31,354 bases of DNA, taken from positions 4,642-35,995 of the forward strand of contig DFFY01000062.1 of assembly GCA_002371115.1 (NCBI GenBank), given 5' to 3'. Shown here one piece after another: positions 16,669-25,422 of this stretch. The notes beneath the pieces were generated by a model, which saw only the letters and a list, made by a program, of their open reading frames with translations, searched no databases and was not told the origin of the DNA. Numbering within the stretch: position 1 is the stretch's first letter; each line of letters starts with the position of its first letter. Source of the DNA: Bacteroidales bacterium UBA3764 (GTDB taxonomy: Bacteria; Bacteroidota; Bacteroidia; Bacteroidales; UBA932). The translations under genes and the position numbers were made by a program.

Positions 16669-18480
16669 TTAGTCTTTCCAGCCTGGATTCTGGGTAAGCG
16701 AAGGGTTCATCTCGCGCTCCTTGGCCGGGATGGGCCAGTAACGCACGTAATCGCCGTTATATACCCAGTTGTAAGTAAGAGAACCCCAGATTTGCATGAG
16801 TCCATTGGTGGAAAGGGCCGCCGACTCCATGGTGCCGTCGCGGAACTTCCTGTCCTTCCAGGTGCCCCAACGGAGTTCATTGAAATACATGCTGTCCTCG
16901 CCGCCAAGTTCCCAGTAAAACTCGTTGCGAATCCTTTCGCGCATGTTGTCCTGACCGGAAACCGCCGTAGCGGGGTAAGATGCATTGTTGAGCGTAACGG
17001 CTCCGGCGCGCTTTCTCACCTGGTTCACCAGGGTGACGGCTTCCTCTGTCCGGCCCAGTTCGTTCAGGCATTCGGCACGGCGAAGAAGAACCTCTGCGTA
17101 GCGGAAAAGGATGATATCCTGCTCGTACAGCCAGGCCGTTGTACATTCATTGCCCACTGGAACATACTTACGCCACAAATAGTAGAACATGGAGTTGGTG
17201 TCCGTGCGGATATCCCAGGGCGAGGCCGTATCCTTTCGGTAGGGCCAGCGCAGGGTAAGGGTGCGTTCCACATTGCTGATGGAACCAGTGTAGGTGGAAT
17301 AGGGCGTGATAACGCTCTTTTTAAGGCGAGGGTCACGGTTGTCATAAGCCCGCTTGATGCGTGCCTCGTTGCCGCCGGTGAGGTACTTGGACATATCGGC
17401 CCCATATTCGGTCATCTTCTGGATTTCGTCGGCGGTCATGCCGTCGCGAAGGAAAAATACCGAACGGGCCTCCGGTTTCATGTCGTTCCATTCCGGGATA
17501 ATGTCGGTCCAGCGGAATGGACTGCCGTCGGCATTTTCAAAGCTCTGGACATAGGCGGGGTTGGGCAGGTAGTTGTTCCAGCCGCTGCCGCCAGTGTCGC
17601 GGTTGCCGAAGCTGCGGCCGCGGATGTTCCCCATGGCTTCCTGCGCCTCGCACTGGATGGCGAAAATCATCTCCGAGCACTGCTCGTTCTGGGGGTGCAG
17701 GAGGTCGGCCCAGTCCCCGCTGAACAGGGTATATCCGCAGTCTTCCACCTTTTTGAAGTCATCCAGGGCAGCGGCCCACTTTTCCTGCCACTGATATACG
17801 ATACCACGGAGCGTGTAGGCGGCACCTTTGGTCACTCTGCCGTATTCTGCGGCACCGGCACTGTACCGGTCCGGAAGGTTCGGATTGTCGATACAGACGG
17901 TGAGGTCGTCGATAATCTGCTCCCAAACCTCCGACTCGCTGGAGCGGGGTGCCGTGGCCTTTTTGGAGTCACTGATGTAATCTGTATAAAGCGGAACGCC
18001 TCCCCAAAGTACGTTCAGGTTATAGTAGGCAAAGGCCCTCAGAAAGAGCGCCTCGCTTTTGAGGCGGGATTTCTCCGCCGCATCCATGTCGGGGACAGCG
18101 TCGATATGGGCTATTACGTCATTGGCGCGAAACACGATGGTGTAATAAAACTTGAACATGTTGGCGACATCCGACGACGAAGGGGTTCCGGCACCGTAAA
18201 TGACCAGATAGTGTTCCCTCCAGTTCTTGTCGATATCCATGACCGACGAATACCCTTCAAACATGTTGCGCCAGGAGTCGCCGTTGCCGCCCGTTGCAGC
18301 GGTGTACAGCGTGTAAAACTCGTTATAAACACCCGTGACGGCGTTTCGGGCCAGGGAAGCCTTGGTCCAGACGACCGATGTGGAAATGGCACCTGTAGGA
18401 ACTGTGTCAAGAAGCTCTTTCTGGCAGGATACAGCCATCAGGGCCAGGACTGCCGTTATTGCTGCAAATATCTTTTTCAT
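16669..18480 (-). CDS. SusD/RagB-family substrate-binding lipoprotein
   Basis: A 603-residue outer-membrane lipoprotein that caps the SusC channel and binds its ligand. The lipobox VSC gives Cys19. SusD features include the N-terminal SusD-like segment (LLDTVPTGAIST), the TPR-like helices with FLRAFAYYNLNVLWGGVPLYTD at about 146-167 and the C-terminal RYAEVLLRRAECLNELGR and LTQNPGW. The start codon is 12 bases after the susC stop. The specific ligand cannot be read from sequence; context suggests a phosphodiester-bearing oligomer. Confidence 0.95.
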   Translation of the reverse strand: MKKIFAAITAVLALMAVSCQKELLDTVPTGAISTSVVWTKASLARNAVTGVYNEFYTLYTAATGGNGDSWRNMFEGYSSVMDIDKNWREHYLVIYGAGTPSSSDVANMFKFYYTIVFRANDVIAHIDAVPDMDAAEKSRLKSEALFLRAFAYYNLNVLWGGVPLYTDYISDSKKATAPRSSESEVWEQIIDDLTVCIDNPNLPDRYSAGAAEYGRVTKGAAYTLRGIVYQWQEKWAAALDDFKKVEDCGYTLFSGDWADLLHPQNEQCSEMIFAIQCEAQEAMGNIRGRSFGNRDTGGSGWNNYLPNPAYVQSFENADGSPFRWTDIIPEWNDMKPEARSVFFLRDGMTADEIQKMTEYGADMSKYLTGGNEARIKRAYDNRDPRLKKSVITPYSTYTGSISNVERTLTLRWPYRKDTASPWDIRTDTNSMFYYLWRKYVPVGNECTTAWLYEQDIILFRYAEVLLRRAECLNELGRTEEAVTLVNQVRKRAGAVTLNNASYPATAVSGQDNMRERIRNEFYWELGGEDSMYFNELRWGTWKDRKFRDGTMESAALSTNGLMQIWGSLTYNWVYNGDYVRYWPIPAKEREMNPSLTQNPGWKD

Positions 18481-18492
18481 GGCTCTGCAGGA

Positions 18493-21400
18493 TTAGAAAG
18501 TTACACTCAGGCCCAGGGCATACTGCCGCATGGTGGAATAGCCGGCGGTGGATCTCATTTCGGGATCCATGCCGCTGAAGCCGGTAATGGCAAAGAGGTT
18601 TTCTCCGGTTGCAAACACCCGGAGGTTCTTGATATAGACCTTGCGGGTAATCTTTTCGGGAAGCGTATAGCCGATGGTCACGTTCTTGAGCTTGATGAAA
18701 TCACCTTTTTCAAGATGCAGGGTGGAAGTGGCGCTGGACTGGTCGTTTCCGGAAAGGTAGGACAGCCGCGGCCGTGCCGACGTGAGGTTGGTGCGGGGGT
18801 CGTCCGGGTTCTTGGGATCGAAGAAATAGTGGTCCTTCGCAACGGCGTCGGCGATTGTATAGCCGTAAATGGTTGCCGATGAGTTGGTTGCGAGCCTATA
18901 GTAGTAGATACTGAAGCCGGCGGCACCGGACCAGCTCATGGAGAAGTCTATCCCTTTGTAATTGAGATAGGCATTGAGGCCATAGTTGAACTTGGGCGTG
19001 GTGGAGGTCCCGCAGAACTGTGCGTCGTAGGTGTTTCCGTAGATGCCGTCGCCGTTGTTGTCGGCATAGATGTATTCACCATACCAGATACCGTCCTTGC
19101 GGATGTTCTGGGACGGATAGAAACTGTAGCCGGCCTCGGTCATGGCACGCACCCACATCATGTCATCCACGGTGCGGATCATGCCGTCCCGAGGGCCGCC
19201 GTCGGGATTGGGGCTTCCGTCGGCATTCCAGTACATGCCGGTACCTTTATACACGGTGGGCATGTAGAATTCGTTAATCATGTGGCCCTCCAGCACACGG
19301 TTGGAAGAGCCGGTGGAGACTTCACCGATATTGGTCCAGTACTCTCTCTCCCCTTCCTCGTTCACCCGCCAGCCGCTTTGCAACTTTCCCTTGTACTTTT
19401 CTACACGGTTTATGTTATAGGAGCCGTTTACAGTGATACCGTAGTTGAAAGCGCCTTTGCCGTCCTTCCAGGAGAGTTCCATCTCCACGCCGGTATTGGA
19501 CACGGCCGCAAGGTTTTCACGCGGACCGGTGGCGTTGCCCATCACCATCATCATGTCCGGTCTGTAAAGGATGCCGTCGGTGTACTTGCGGTAAGCGTCC
19601 AGGCTGCCGCTGAGGCGGCCACGGAGGAAACCGAAGTCCAGACCGGCATTGGCCACGGTGGTGGTCTCCCAGCTGAGGTTGTCGTTGGCGATGGAGGTGA
19701 TGGCCAGGCCGGGGACAAGCGTCTGTCCAAAGGAATAACCCCGGCTGGAGTAGGTGCTTTGCCAGTCGTAATTGCCGATGGAGTTGTTGCCGAGCTGGCC
19801 CCAGGAAAGACGGAGTTTAAGATTGTCCACCTTGCCTTGAAGCCCTTTCATGAACTGTTCCTGGCTGATTCTCCACGCAGCGGAGAACGAGGGGAACACG
19901 CCCCAGCGTTTACCGGGGGCGAAACGCGACGAGCCGTCCACACGGATATTGGCCTCGAAAAGATAGCGGCTGTCAAAGGCATAGGTGGCTCTTCCAAAGA
20001 AGGAACGGGCACCGTATTCGGTACCGGAACCTCCGTTTTCAAAGGGCTCGACAGCCGACGAAGGATCTCCCACCGAAGGGTCCTGAAGGCCCTTCACGCT
20101 AAGGGAACCGGTGCGCTGCATGAAACGGGATTCCTCATAGCCGAAGAGGGCCGTGATATCGTGCCGGCCAATGGTCTGGGCATAATTGAGGAGGCTCGAC
20201 AGCTTGTATTGGTTTTCCCTGTTGTAGCTCATGGAACTGTAAAGGTTCTCATTGGCAACGGGCTGCGCCACCCACTGTCCTTGGGAAAAGCTGTACTTCC
20301 CGATGCCCGTGTCTATGGACTGGGTTTCGTTGCGGAAGTCCTTGTAGTAGAAATCCACGTCGAAGCTGAAATACTTCAGGAACTTTACCTTGGCATAGAA
20401 ATCGGTGAACAACTGGGTGTTTTTGCGGTACCCCCTTGTGGTGTTCATATCCCAAAGCGGATTGTGGCTCTGCGGGTCTTCTTCATTGGCTTCGGGGCCG
20501 CCGTACATGCCGTTCCAGTACGGGAAAATGCCAGGAACCATCTTCTGGGTGTTCAGGGAAGTGAGCGAGCCGGTGTTGCCCTTCTCCTGGTCCGTGTGAT
20601 AGCCCCAGACGCGGGCGCCCACCCGCAGGAAGTCGGTCACGTCCGAGAATACGTTCACACGGGCAAAATAGCGCTTATATCCCGTATTCTCAATGATTCC
20701 CGGATTATCTATATAGGAAAGGGTCAAGTTGTAGCCCACGCGGTTCTCGCGGCCACTCAGAGAAATGGAATGTTTCTGCATCCACTTGTTGGTGTAAATC
20801 TCGTCCCACCAGTCGGTGTTGGGATAGGCCACAAAATTGTAGTAACCGGTTGCGGCACGACCGAAAGGATCGGCCTCGGCGGCACGCCACTGGTTGATGG
20901 TGAACTGGGAGTAAGGAGCCGGCTGCCCCACGTTGATGGCGCTCTCGTTCATCAGTTCCATGTACTGTGCGTAGTTGGACACGGTATGGATTACTTTGAA
21001 GGGCTGGTCGTAGGAGAAAGTGGCGTTGTAGGTGACTTCCACTTTGCCGTTGGCCGAGCCGTTCTTGGTAGTTACCAGAATAACGCCGTTGGCGCCCTGG
21101 TTTCCGTAGATGGCGCAGGAGGCCGCATCCTTCAGAACGGATATGGAGGCAATGTCATTGGGATCCACGTTGGAAAGGTTCTGCTGCATGCCGTCCACCA
21201 GCACCAGCGGGCCGCTGGAGTTAAGCGTTCCCTGGCCGCGGACCATGTAAGAGAAGCTCTCCGCATAAGGGTCGCCGGAGCTTTGCATGACCTGCAGGCC
21301 CGGGACGGCGCCGGTAAGCGCCTGTGCGGCATTGAACATGGGGCGCGACTGGGTGCCGATGGACTCGAAACTCACGGCGGCCACTGCGCCGGTAAGATTT

Positions 21401-21750
21401 ACTTTCTTCTGGGTGCCGTAACCTACCACCACACTCTCTTCCAGTTGCAGTCTGTCGGCCTTTAACAGGATGTCATAGACATTTTGTGAACCCAGTTGAA
21501 CGGTTTCCGTCAGGAAGCCAAGTGCCTGGACTTCTATGGTTTTTGTATCGACAGGAAGGGTGAATACATACTTTCCGTCCGGGTCGGTAAGGGTGCCGTT
21601 GCTGGTGCCGGGAATGAGCACATAGGCACCGATGGCGGGAAGGCCATCCTCCTCCATGACCGTACCGGTGATGGTGCGGTTTTTCTGCGCCATGGCAGTA
21701 ATGGCCGTCAAGAGTGTCAGAAACAGGATTGCAATTCTTTTCATGGCCAT
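18493..21750 (-). CDS. SusC/RagA-family TonB-dependent transporter
   Basis: A 1085-residue outer-membrane importer powered by TonB. It has a signal peptide (to about residue 21), a carboxypeptidase-regulatory-like domain (about 27-98, TITGTVMEEDGLPAIGA), the SusC signature VVVGYGTQKK (107-116), a plug with VLVDGMQQ and SVLKDAASCAIYG, and a 22-strand-type barrel ending in LGLSVTF. There is no N-terminal extension for an anti-sigma factor, so induction should come from the nearby DeoR protein and not from a transduction cascade. The ATG at 21750 lies one base after the upstream stop; a second ATG at 21744 would remove only two residues. Confidence 0.96.
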   Translation of the reverse strand: MAMKRIAILFLTLLTAITAMAQKNRTITGTVMEEDGLPAIGAYVLIPGTSNGTLTDPDGKYVFTLPVDTKTIEVQALGFLTETVQLGSQNVYDILLKADRLQLEESVVVGYGTQKKVNLTGAVAAVSFESIGTQSRPMFNAAQALTGAVPGLQVMQSSGDPYAESFSYMVRGQGTLNSSGPLVLVDGMQQNLSNVDPNDIASISVLKDAASCAIYGNQGANGVILVTTKNGSANGKVEVTYNATFSYDQPFKVIHTVSNYAQYMELMNESAINVGQPAPYSQFTINQWRAAEADPFGRAATGYYNFVAYPNTDWWDEIYTNKWMQKHSISLSGRENRVGYNLTLSYIDNPGIIENTGYKRYFARVNVFSDVTDFLRVGARVWGYHTDQEKGNTGSLTSLNTQKMVPGIFPYWNGMYGGPEANEEDPQSHNPLWDMNTTRGYRKNTQLFTDFYAKVKFLKYFSFDVDFYYKDFRNETQSIDTGIGKYSFSQGQWVAQPVANENLYSSMSYNRENQYKLSSLLNYAQTIGRHDITALFGYEESRFMQRTGSLSVKGLQDPSVGDPSSAVEPFENGGSGTEYGARSFFGRATYAFDSRYLFEANIRVDGSSRFAPGKRWGVFPSFSAAWRISQEQFMKGLQGKVDNLKLRLSWGQLGNNSIGNYDWQSTYSSRGYSFGQTLVPGLAITSIANDNLSWETTTVANAGLDFGFLRGRLSGSLDAYRKYTDGILYRPDMMMVMGNATGPRENLAAVSNTGVEMELSWKDGKGAFNYGITVNGSYNINRVEKYKGKLQSGWRVNEEGEREYWTNIGEVSTGSSNRVLEGHMINEFYMPTVYKGTGMYWNADGSPNPDGGPRDGMIRTVDDMMWVRAMTEAGYSFYPSQNIRKDGIWYGEYIYADNNGDGIYGNTYDAQFCGTSTTPKFNYGLNAYLNYKGIDFSMSWSGAAGFSIYYYRLATNSSATIYGYTIADAVAKDHYFFDPKNPDDPRTNLTSARPRLSYLSGNDQSSATSTLHLEKGDFIKLKNVTIGYTLPEKITRKVYIKNLRVFATGENLFAITGFSGMDPEMRSTAGYSTMRQYALGLSVTF

Positions 21751-21751
21751 T

Positions 21752-23449
21752 CTACTTTAACATGAGGACATAAAGGTTCACAAATTCATTGTCCAGGATG
21801 GTACCGCCGGCTTTGCCGTCGTCGGCCAGGGACACGCGGCGCTTGTGGGGGAAGAAATCCACTCCCCAAAGATTGTTGCCGGCATGGTAAGCGCCATCGT
21901 CCTGCATAAGAACGATGTTCCAATAGTTTTCTTCCCAAAGGGCGCCGCTTACGCAGCCCATCTCTACCAGTTCACGGGCCACTTCGTTTGCAGTGGAGCC
22001 ACTGTCCGGCGTGGAATACCAAAGGTTGGCGCCATTCATGTTCACGAGGCGTTCACTTTGGAAAATGACCACGGAGCCGTCCTGCGTACATCCAATGGCG
22101 GTACGCCCCGTGCGGGCGGTAAGGTAGGATTCCAGAGAGGAGAATTTATAGGCGGTGGTGAGGTTTTGCTCGGCGTTGGGGCACGAGGTCCAGGCATTGC
22201 GGTAGATGTCCAGCGAACGGGCGTCCGTGCCGCCAATCAGGTTCTCTCCGCCCTGTACCAGCATCAGACAGCCGCTCACGGCCATGTCCACGTCCCAGGG
22301 CATTCCATCCTGGGCCTTCGGCTGCCAGGAAGGCGCGGCAAAACTGTACAGGCTGCCGTCAAGGACATAGGCATAGCGGATTTCCGCTTTCCCGTCCTTG
22401 ATGCCCAGCGTGGGAAGGCTGCCCCAGTTGCTGTTTCTCACGGCCGTGCCGCTTGTCCAGACAAGGGGATTGATATAGTCACCGGTGGTGTTTCCGGTGT
22501 ATTTTCCGGGGGTGTTGCTCCAGCGGTTCACGCCCTGATAGGGCACGAAAACCTTGTAGTCCGGATTGGCGTGGAGGGCCAGCGATACTTTGTTGTCCGG
22601 AAAGGACTCTTTCAGCGAAAGACCGCCGGAGAGCATGCCGCCGTTAAGCACGACGGCCCAACCAATGCGCCCGGGGCTGCCATGAAGCGACTCGGTTTTA
22701 TAAATGGAGATGTGGTCCGGCAGGTTTATATTGTGTTCCTGCCCCCCCCAACTTACAGAAACGTCCTCCCAGGAACCGCTTCCGGTGTTGATGGAGGCAG
22801 CGGGAATGGCGGAAATGGTGTAGGTTTTCTCGTGGTGGATGCGCTTGTCATAGACCTTTATCTGGAGCGGTTTCCCGTTCAGGTCCACATCCGAGATATC
22901 TTCGGGAGAGATAAGGACCACGGAAGGGTCTTTCACCAGGGTGATGCTGGCGTGCTCCAGGGTGCTCCTTCTCTTCTCAGAGGTCAGGCGCACCGTCATC
23001 TCCGGGGTGATGGAAAGCGGAGATGCTTTTTCTGAGCCGGCCTCTATAATAATATTGTCCAGCGGCTCGGCGATTTCGCCGCTTACGCGGTAGCGGATAT
23101 CATCTACGCCGTCGTTCACCGTTATCACCTGGGCTGCGTTCAGATTAAGCTCGAATTCATCGGTCTCCGGGAAGATGAGGCTGCCCCACTCGGGGTCCAC
23201 TTTGATGCGGCAGGTCACCTTCTCCAAAGACGAATGGGCCCGGAACACGAAATTGATGTTCCGGTCATTCTCGTCTATATCGGCATTAATCCATTCTCCA
23301 TTGGCATCCATTGCCTTGAAACTCACGATGGGAGTGTCTGTGTAGCCCTTGTTCCCGGTGGTGGAAATCTGTATCTCCGGCCTGGAACAGGAATATGCCA
23401 GCAGCAAAAGCAGGAAAGCCGGCAAGATTGGTATTCTTTTCCGTCTCAT
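21752..23449 (-). CDS. Lipoprotein with phosphodiester-glycosidase (NAGPA)-like domain
   Basis: A 565-residue protein with lipidated Cys21 (LAYSC). Residues 25-220 look like two or more Ig-like domains of the type found in SusE-like proteins. From about 240 it resembles the NAGPA phosphodiester glycosidase fold: VVLNGGM at 267-272, GRTAIGCTQDGSVVIF at 448-463 and EVARELVEMGCVSGAL at about 489-504. The usual closing DGGxS motif is not seen (WEENYWN instead), so it may be a divergent enzyme or a binding protein. NAGPA enzymes cut sugar-1-phosphodiesters, which fits the phosphodiester theme. ATG 23449 is four bases after the dehydrogenase stop; the longer frame from 23617 overlaps that gene and is rejected. 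Confidence 0.6.
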   Translation of the reverse strand: MRRKRIPILPAFLLLLLAYSCSRPEIQISTTGNKGYTDTPIVSFKAMDANGEWINADIDENDRNINFVFRAHSSLEKVTCRIKVDPEWGSLIFPETDEFELNLNAAQVITVNDGVDDIRYRVSGEIAEPLDNIIIEAGSEKASPLSITPEMTVRLTSEKRRSTLEHASITLVKDPSVVLISPEDISDVDLNGKPLQIKVYDKRIHHEKTYTISAIPAASINTGSGSWEDVSVSWGGQEHNINLPDHISIYKTESLHGSPGRIGWAVVLNGGMLSGGLSLKESFPDNKVSLALHANPDYKVFVPYQGVNRWSNTPGKYTGNTTGDYINPLVWTSGTAVRNSNWGSLPTLGIKDGKAEIRYAYVLDGSLYSFAAPSWQPKAQDGMPWDVDMAVSGCLMLVQGGENLIGGTDARSLDIYRNAWTSCPNAEQNLTTAYKFSSLESYLTARTGRTAIGCTQDGSVVIFQSERLVNMNGANLWYSTPDSGSTANEVARELVEMGCVSGALWEENYWNIVLMQDDGAYHAGNNLWGVDFFPHKRRVSLADDGKAGGTILDNEFVNLYVLMLK

Positions 23450-23453
23450 CGGT

Positions 23454-24503
23454 TTATTTTGTTTGATCAAAGGTAAAAGCTTCCCAGGGCAGTTCCGCGT
23501 CCTTCCCTTCGTCCAGCACGGCTGCGGCATGGCAGAGCATGGGGAATTGGGCGAGGTCGGCCTGGCCGTTTTCGGCCTTTTTGACCATGGCCTTATACAC
23601 GCGGCGGGCCACCACAAGGCTCTCCAGCGTGACGCCGGAAAGAATCCGGAGGGCTTCGTCGTAGGTTTTTCCCTCTCCTAGGAGAATGCCGATTTTACGC
23701 GTGCGGCCGCCATAGACCGTCACGTAAAGGTCTCCGATGCCAATGTTCTCGCAGTCGCGGCTGGCGCCCTGCATTTCCAGTAAAAGGCGCATTTCCTTGG
23801 TGGCCTGGTAGAAGGCGCCCGCCTGGGAATTAAAGTGCAGGCCGGCGTCTGCCCCGTTGTGGCGGTTCACAAGCCCGATGGTCATGGCAATGGCCAGGGC
23901 GTACCCGTTTTTCAGGGCCACGGCGCTTTCCAGGCCCACAACGTCGTTGGTCAGGGAGATATGGTAGTAGGAGGTTCGCATGGCCTCTTTCATCATCCGG
24001 ATTTGCTCCGATTTTTCTCCGCAGAAGGCCACCTCCGTCTGGTCGTGATACACCAGCTCATAACTGGTGCAAGGCCCGCCTATAGCGTTCACCGTGCGGT
24101 GAATGCCCTTTTGGGCCAATTTTCGCTGCCAATAATCCGGGTAGCTGATGAGGCTGCCGTCTTCCAGGTTGATAAGCCCCTTGGTGACGGAAATCACGGG
24201 AACGGCCGGGTCCAGTTCCGTGAGAACCTCCTCCAGGAACCAGTCCACGCCGAAGGACGACACACCGCCAATGATGAAATCGGCCCCGGCCACGGCTTTT
24301 TTCCAGTCTTCGAACTGATAATAGGCAATACCGGAGGGAAAATCCCTTTCAAACTTGGGGTGACGGCCGGTTTTTTTGCAGGCCTCGATAATGTCCCTGT
24401 CCAGAGGCGTTCCTACCAGAAGCACCTCGTTTCCGTTTTCCCTTGCCGGAAAAGCCAGGGCCGAGCCCATCATTCCGGCGCCGATTATGACAATTTTTTT
24501 CAT
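23454..24503 (-). CDS. Glycerol-3-phosphate dehydrogenase-like oxidoreductase (GpsA family)
   Basis: A 349-residue NAD(P)-dependent dehydrogenase. It has the Rossmann loop GAGMMG (residues 8-13), VTKGL with Lys108, the GGPC block at 142-145, ALKNG with the catalytic Lys198 and GIGDLYVT with Asp258. It is divergent from housekeeping GpsA (for example GAGMMG where GAGxWG is usual, and GGPCTSYEL for GPSFA). As the first gene of the operon, facing a DeoR regulator, it is best read as a catabolic enzyme converting glycerol 3-phosphate, or a related polyol phosphate, to the keto form. ATG 24503 is chosen because it begins KKIVIIGAG and follows the promoter by about 18 bases; the longer frame from 24551 would run through that promoter. 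Confidence 0.82.
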   Translation of the reverse strand: MKKIVIIGAGMMGSALAFPARENGNEVLLVGTPLDRDIIEACKKTGRHPKFERDFPSGIAYYQFEDWKKAVAGADFIIGGVSSFGVDWFLEEVLTELDPAVPVISVTKGLINLEDGSLISYPDYWQRKLAQKGIHRTVNAIGGPCTSYELVYHDQTEVAFCGEKSEQIRMMKEAMRTSYYHISLTNDVVGLESAVALKNGYALAIAMTIGLVNRHNGADAGLHFNSQAGAFYQATKEMRLLLEMQGASRDCENIGIGDLYVTVYGGRTRKIGILLGEGKTYDEALRILSGVTLESLVVARRVYKAMVKKAENGQADLAQFPMLCHAAAVLDEGKDAELPWEAFTFDQTK

Positions 24504-24520
24504 GAGCAATATGTTTTCTG

Positions 24521-24552
24521 CAAATATATGCTTTCGTTCTTTCATCTCCAAA
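24521..24552 (-). promoter_or_regulatory. Promoter of the 20.6 kb operon
   Basis: On the minus strand TTTG (24552-24549), 20 bases, TATATTTG (24528-24521): a full consensus match. Transcription would start near 24514, just before the ATG at 24503. The spacer contains GAAAGAACGAAAGC, a repeat of GAAAG units of the type bound by DeoR-family repressors such as AgaR. Confidence 0.7.
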
Positions 24553-24647
24553 AAAATAAAAGAAAATTAAAAAATTTTTGCCCGATTTAGATTTTTTGTT
24601 GAAAAACAATTTATTTTTTATATTTGCGAAACTTTTCACTTGAAAGC
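24532..24647. promoter_or_regulatory. Candidate DeoR-family operators (CTTTC/GAAAG repeats)
   Basis: Two clusters flank the divergent promoters. CTTTCGTTCTTTC at 24531-24543 lies in the spacer of the operon promoter; CGAAACTTTTCACTTGAAAGC at 24627-24647 lies between the regulator's -7 box and its ATG. Both contain GAAAGC. Binding at the first would block the operon and at the second would give autorepression. This is a reading of the sequence, not a tested site. Confidence 0.4.
24595..24626 (+). promoter_or_regulatory. Promoter of the DeoR-family regulator
   Basis: TTTG at 24595-24598, 20 bases, TATATTTG at 24619-24626. Transcription would start at about 24632, 17 bases before the ATG at 24649. 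Confidence 0.65.
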
Positions 24648-24648
24648 T

Positions 24649-25413
24649 ATGCTCTCGATTCAGGAAAGGCACCAGTACATACTGGGCAGACTTGAAAAAG
24701 AAGGTTATGTCCGCGTACAGGACCTTGCCGACGACCTTGGCGTAACAGGCGCCACCATCAGAAACGACCTCCGTGTCCTGGAGAGCCGCCACCTGCTGTA
24801 CCGGAATCACGGCGGTGCTTCGCCCGTAAGGAAAAAGGTAATTGACCTGCCTGTCCATGAGAAGTCGGCCCTGCAGGTCAGCGAAAAAAAGAAAATCGCA
24901 CTGGCGGCGATAGACCTTCTGGAGGAGGACGACTCCGTTATCATGACCTCGGGCTCCACCATTGAGGCCATGGCCATGAACATCAAGCCCAAAGGCCATC
25001 TGAACGTGGTGACGCCGTCCATCCGGGTGGGGGTGTTCCTCAGCGAGAAAGAGGACGTGGACGTCATGATGCTTGGCGGCAAGGTCATCAAAAACTCCCT
25101 TTCCGTCCGGGACAGCTACACGCTGGACGGCCTGAAGAATGTGAAATGCTCAAAGCTGTTCCTCAGCTGCGACGGCTTTGACCTGGAGGCCGGCCTCACT
25201 ACGGCCTTCGTGGAAGAAGCCCGCATGACCAATACCATGATGGGCGCGGCCACCGAGATTATCCTCCTGGCCGACTCCAGCAAATACGGGAAGGTAGGCT
25301 TTGGAAAAATCAGCGACTTCTCCAGCATAGACGTGCTTGTCACCGACAGCGGCGTTCCCCAGTCCGTAGTGGACCACCTGGAGGCGGAGGGCATCACGGT
25401 TATTGTGGCGTAA
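24649..25413 (+). CDS. DeoR/GlpR-family transcriptional regulator
   Basis: A 254-residue regulator. The N-terminal winged helix (ERHQYILGRL, then VRVQDLADDLGVTGATIRND at about 24-43 and NHGGA at 53-57) is the DeoR DNA-binding signature; the rest is the sugar-phosphate-sensing domain with MTSGSTIEAMA and TDSGV. E. coli GlpR in this family senses glycerol 3-phosphate, and the gene is transcribed divergently from the GpsA-like gene, so control of the operon by glycerol 3-phosphate or a related phosphate is a good inference. ATG 24649 begins the conserved LSIQERHQ; a TTG at 24640 would add three residues. The gene converges on the acyltransferase, with 9 bases between the stops. Confidence 0.9.
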   Translation: MLSIQERHQYILGRLEKEGYVRVQDLADDLGVTGATIRNDLRVLESRHLLYRNHGGASPVRKKVIDLPVHEKSALQVSEKKKIALAAIDLLEEDDSVIMTSGSTIEAMAMNIKPKGHLNVVTPSIRVGVFLSEKEDVDVMMLGGKVIKNSLSVRDSYTLDGLKNVKCSKLFLSCDGFDLEAGLTTAFVEEARMTNTMMGAATEIILLADSSKYGKVGFGKISDFSSIDVLVTDSGVPQSVVDHLEAEGITVIVA

Positions 25414-25422
25414 GTGCCGGGG

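Noticed and set aside
16792..18882. Plus-strand open frame of 696 codons
   Set aside because: It crosses from susD into susC on the opposite strand, shows no family motif and is a shadow of codon bias.
19282..21465. Plus-strand open frame of 727 codons
   Set aside because: Antisense shadow of susC; no promoter and no domain signature.
23450..23617. Longer N-terminus for the NAGPA-like lipoprotein
   Set aside because: It would overlap the dehydrogenase gene and bury the lipoprotein signal peptide that begins at 23449.
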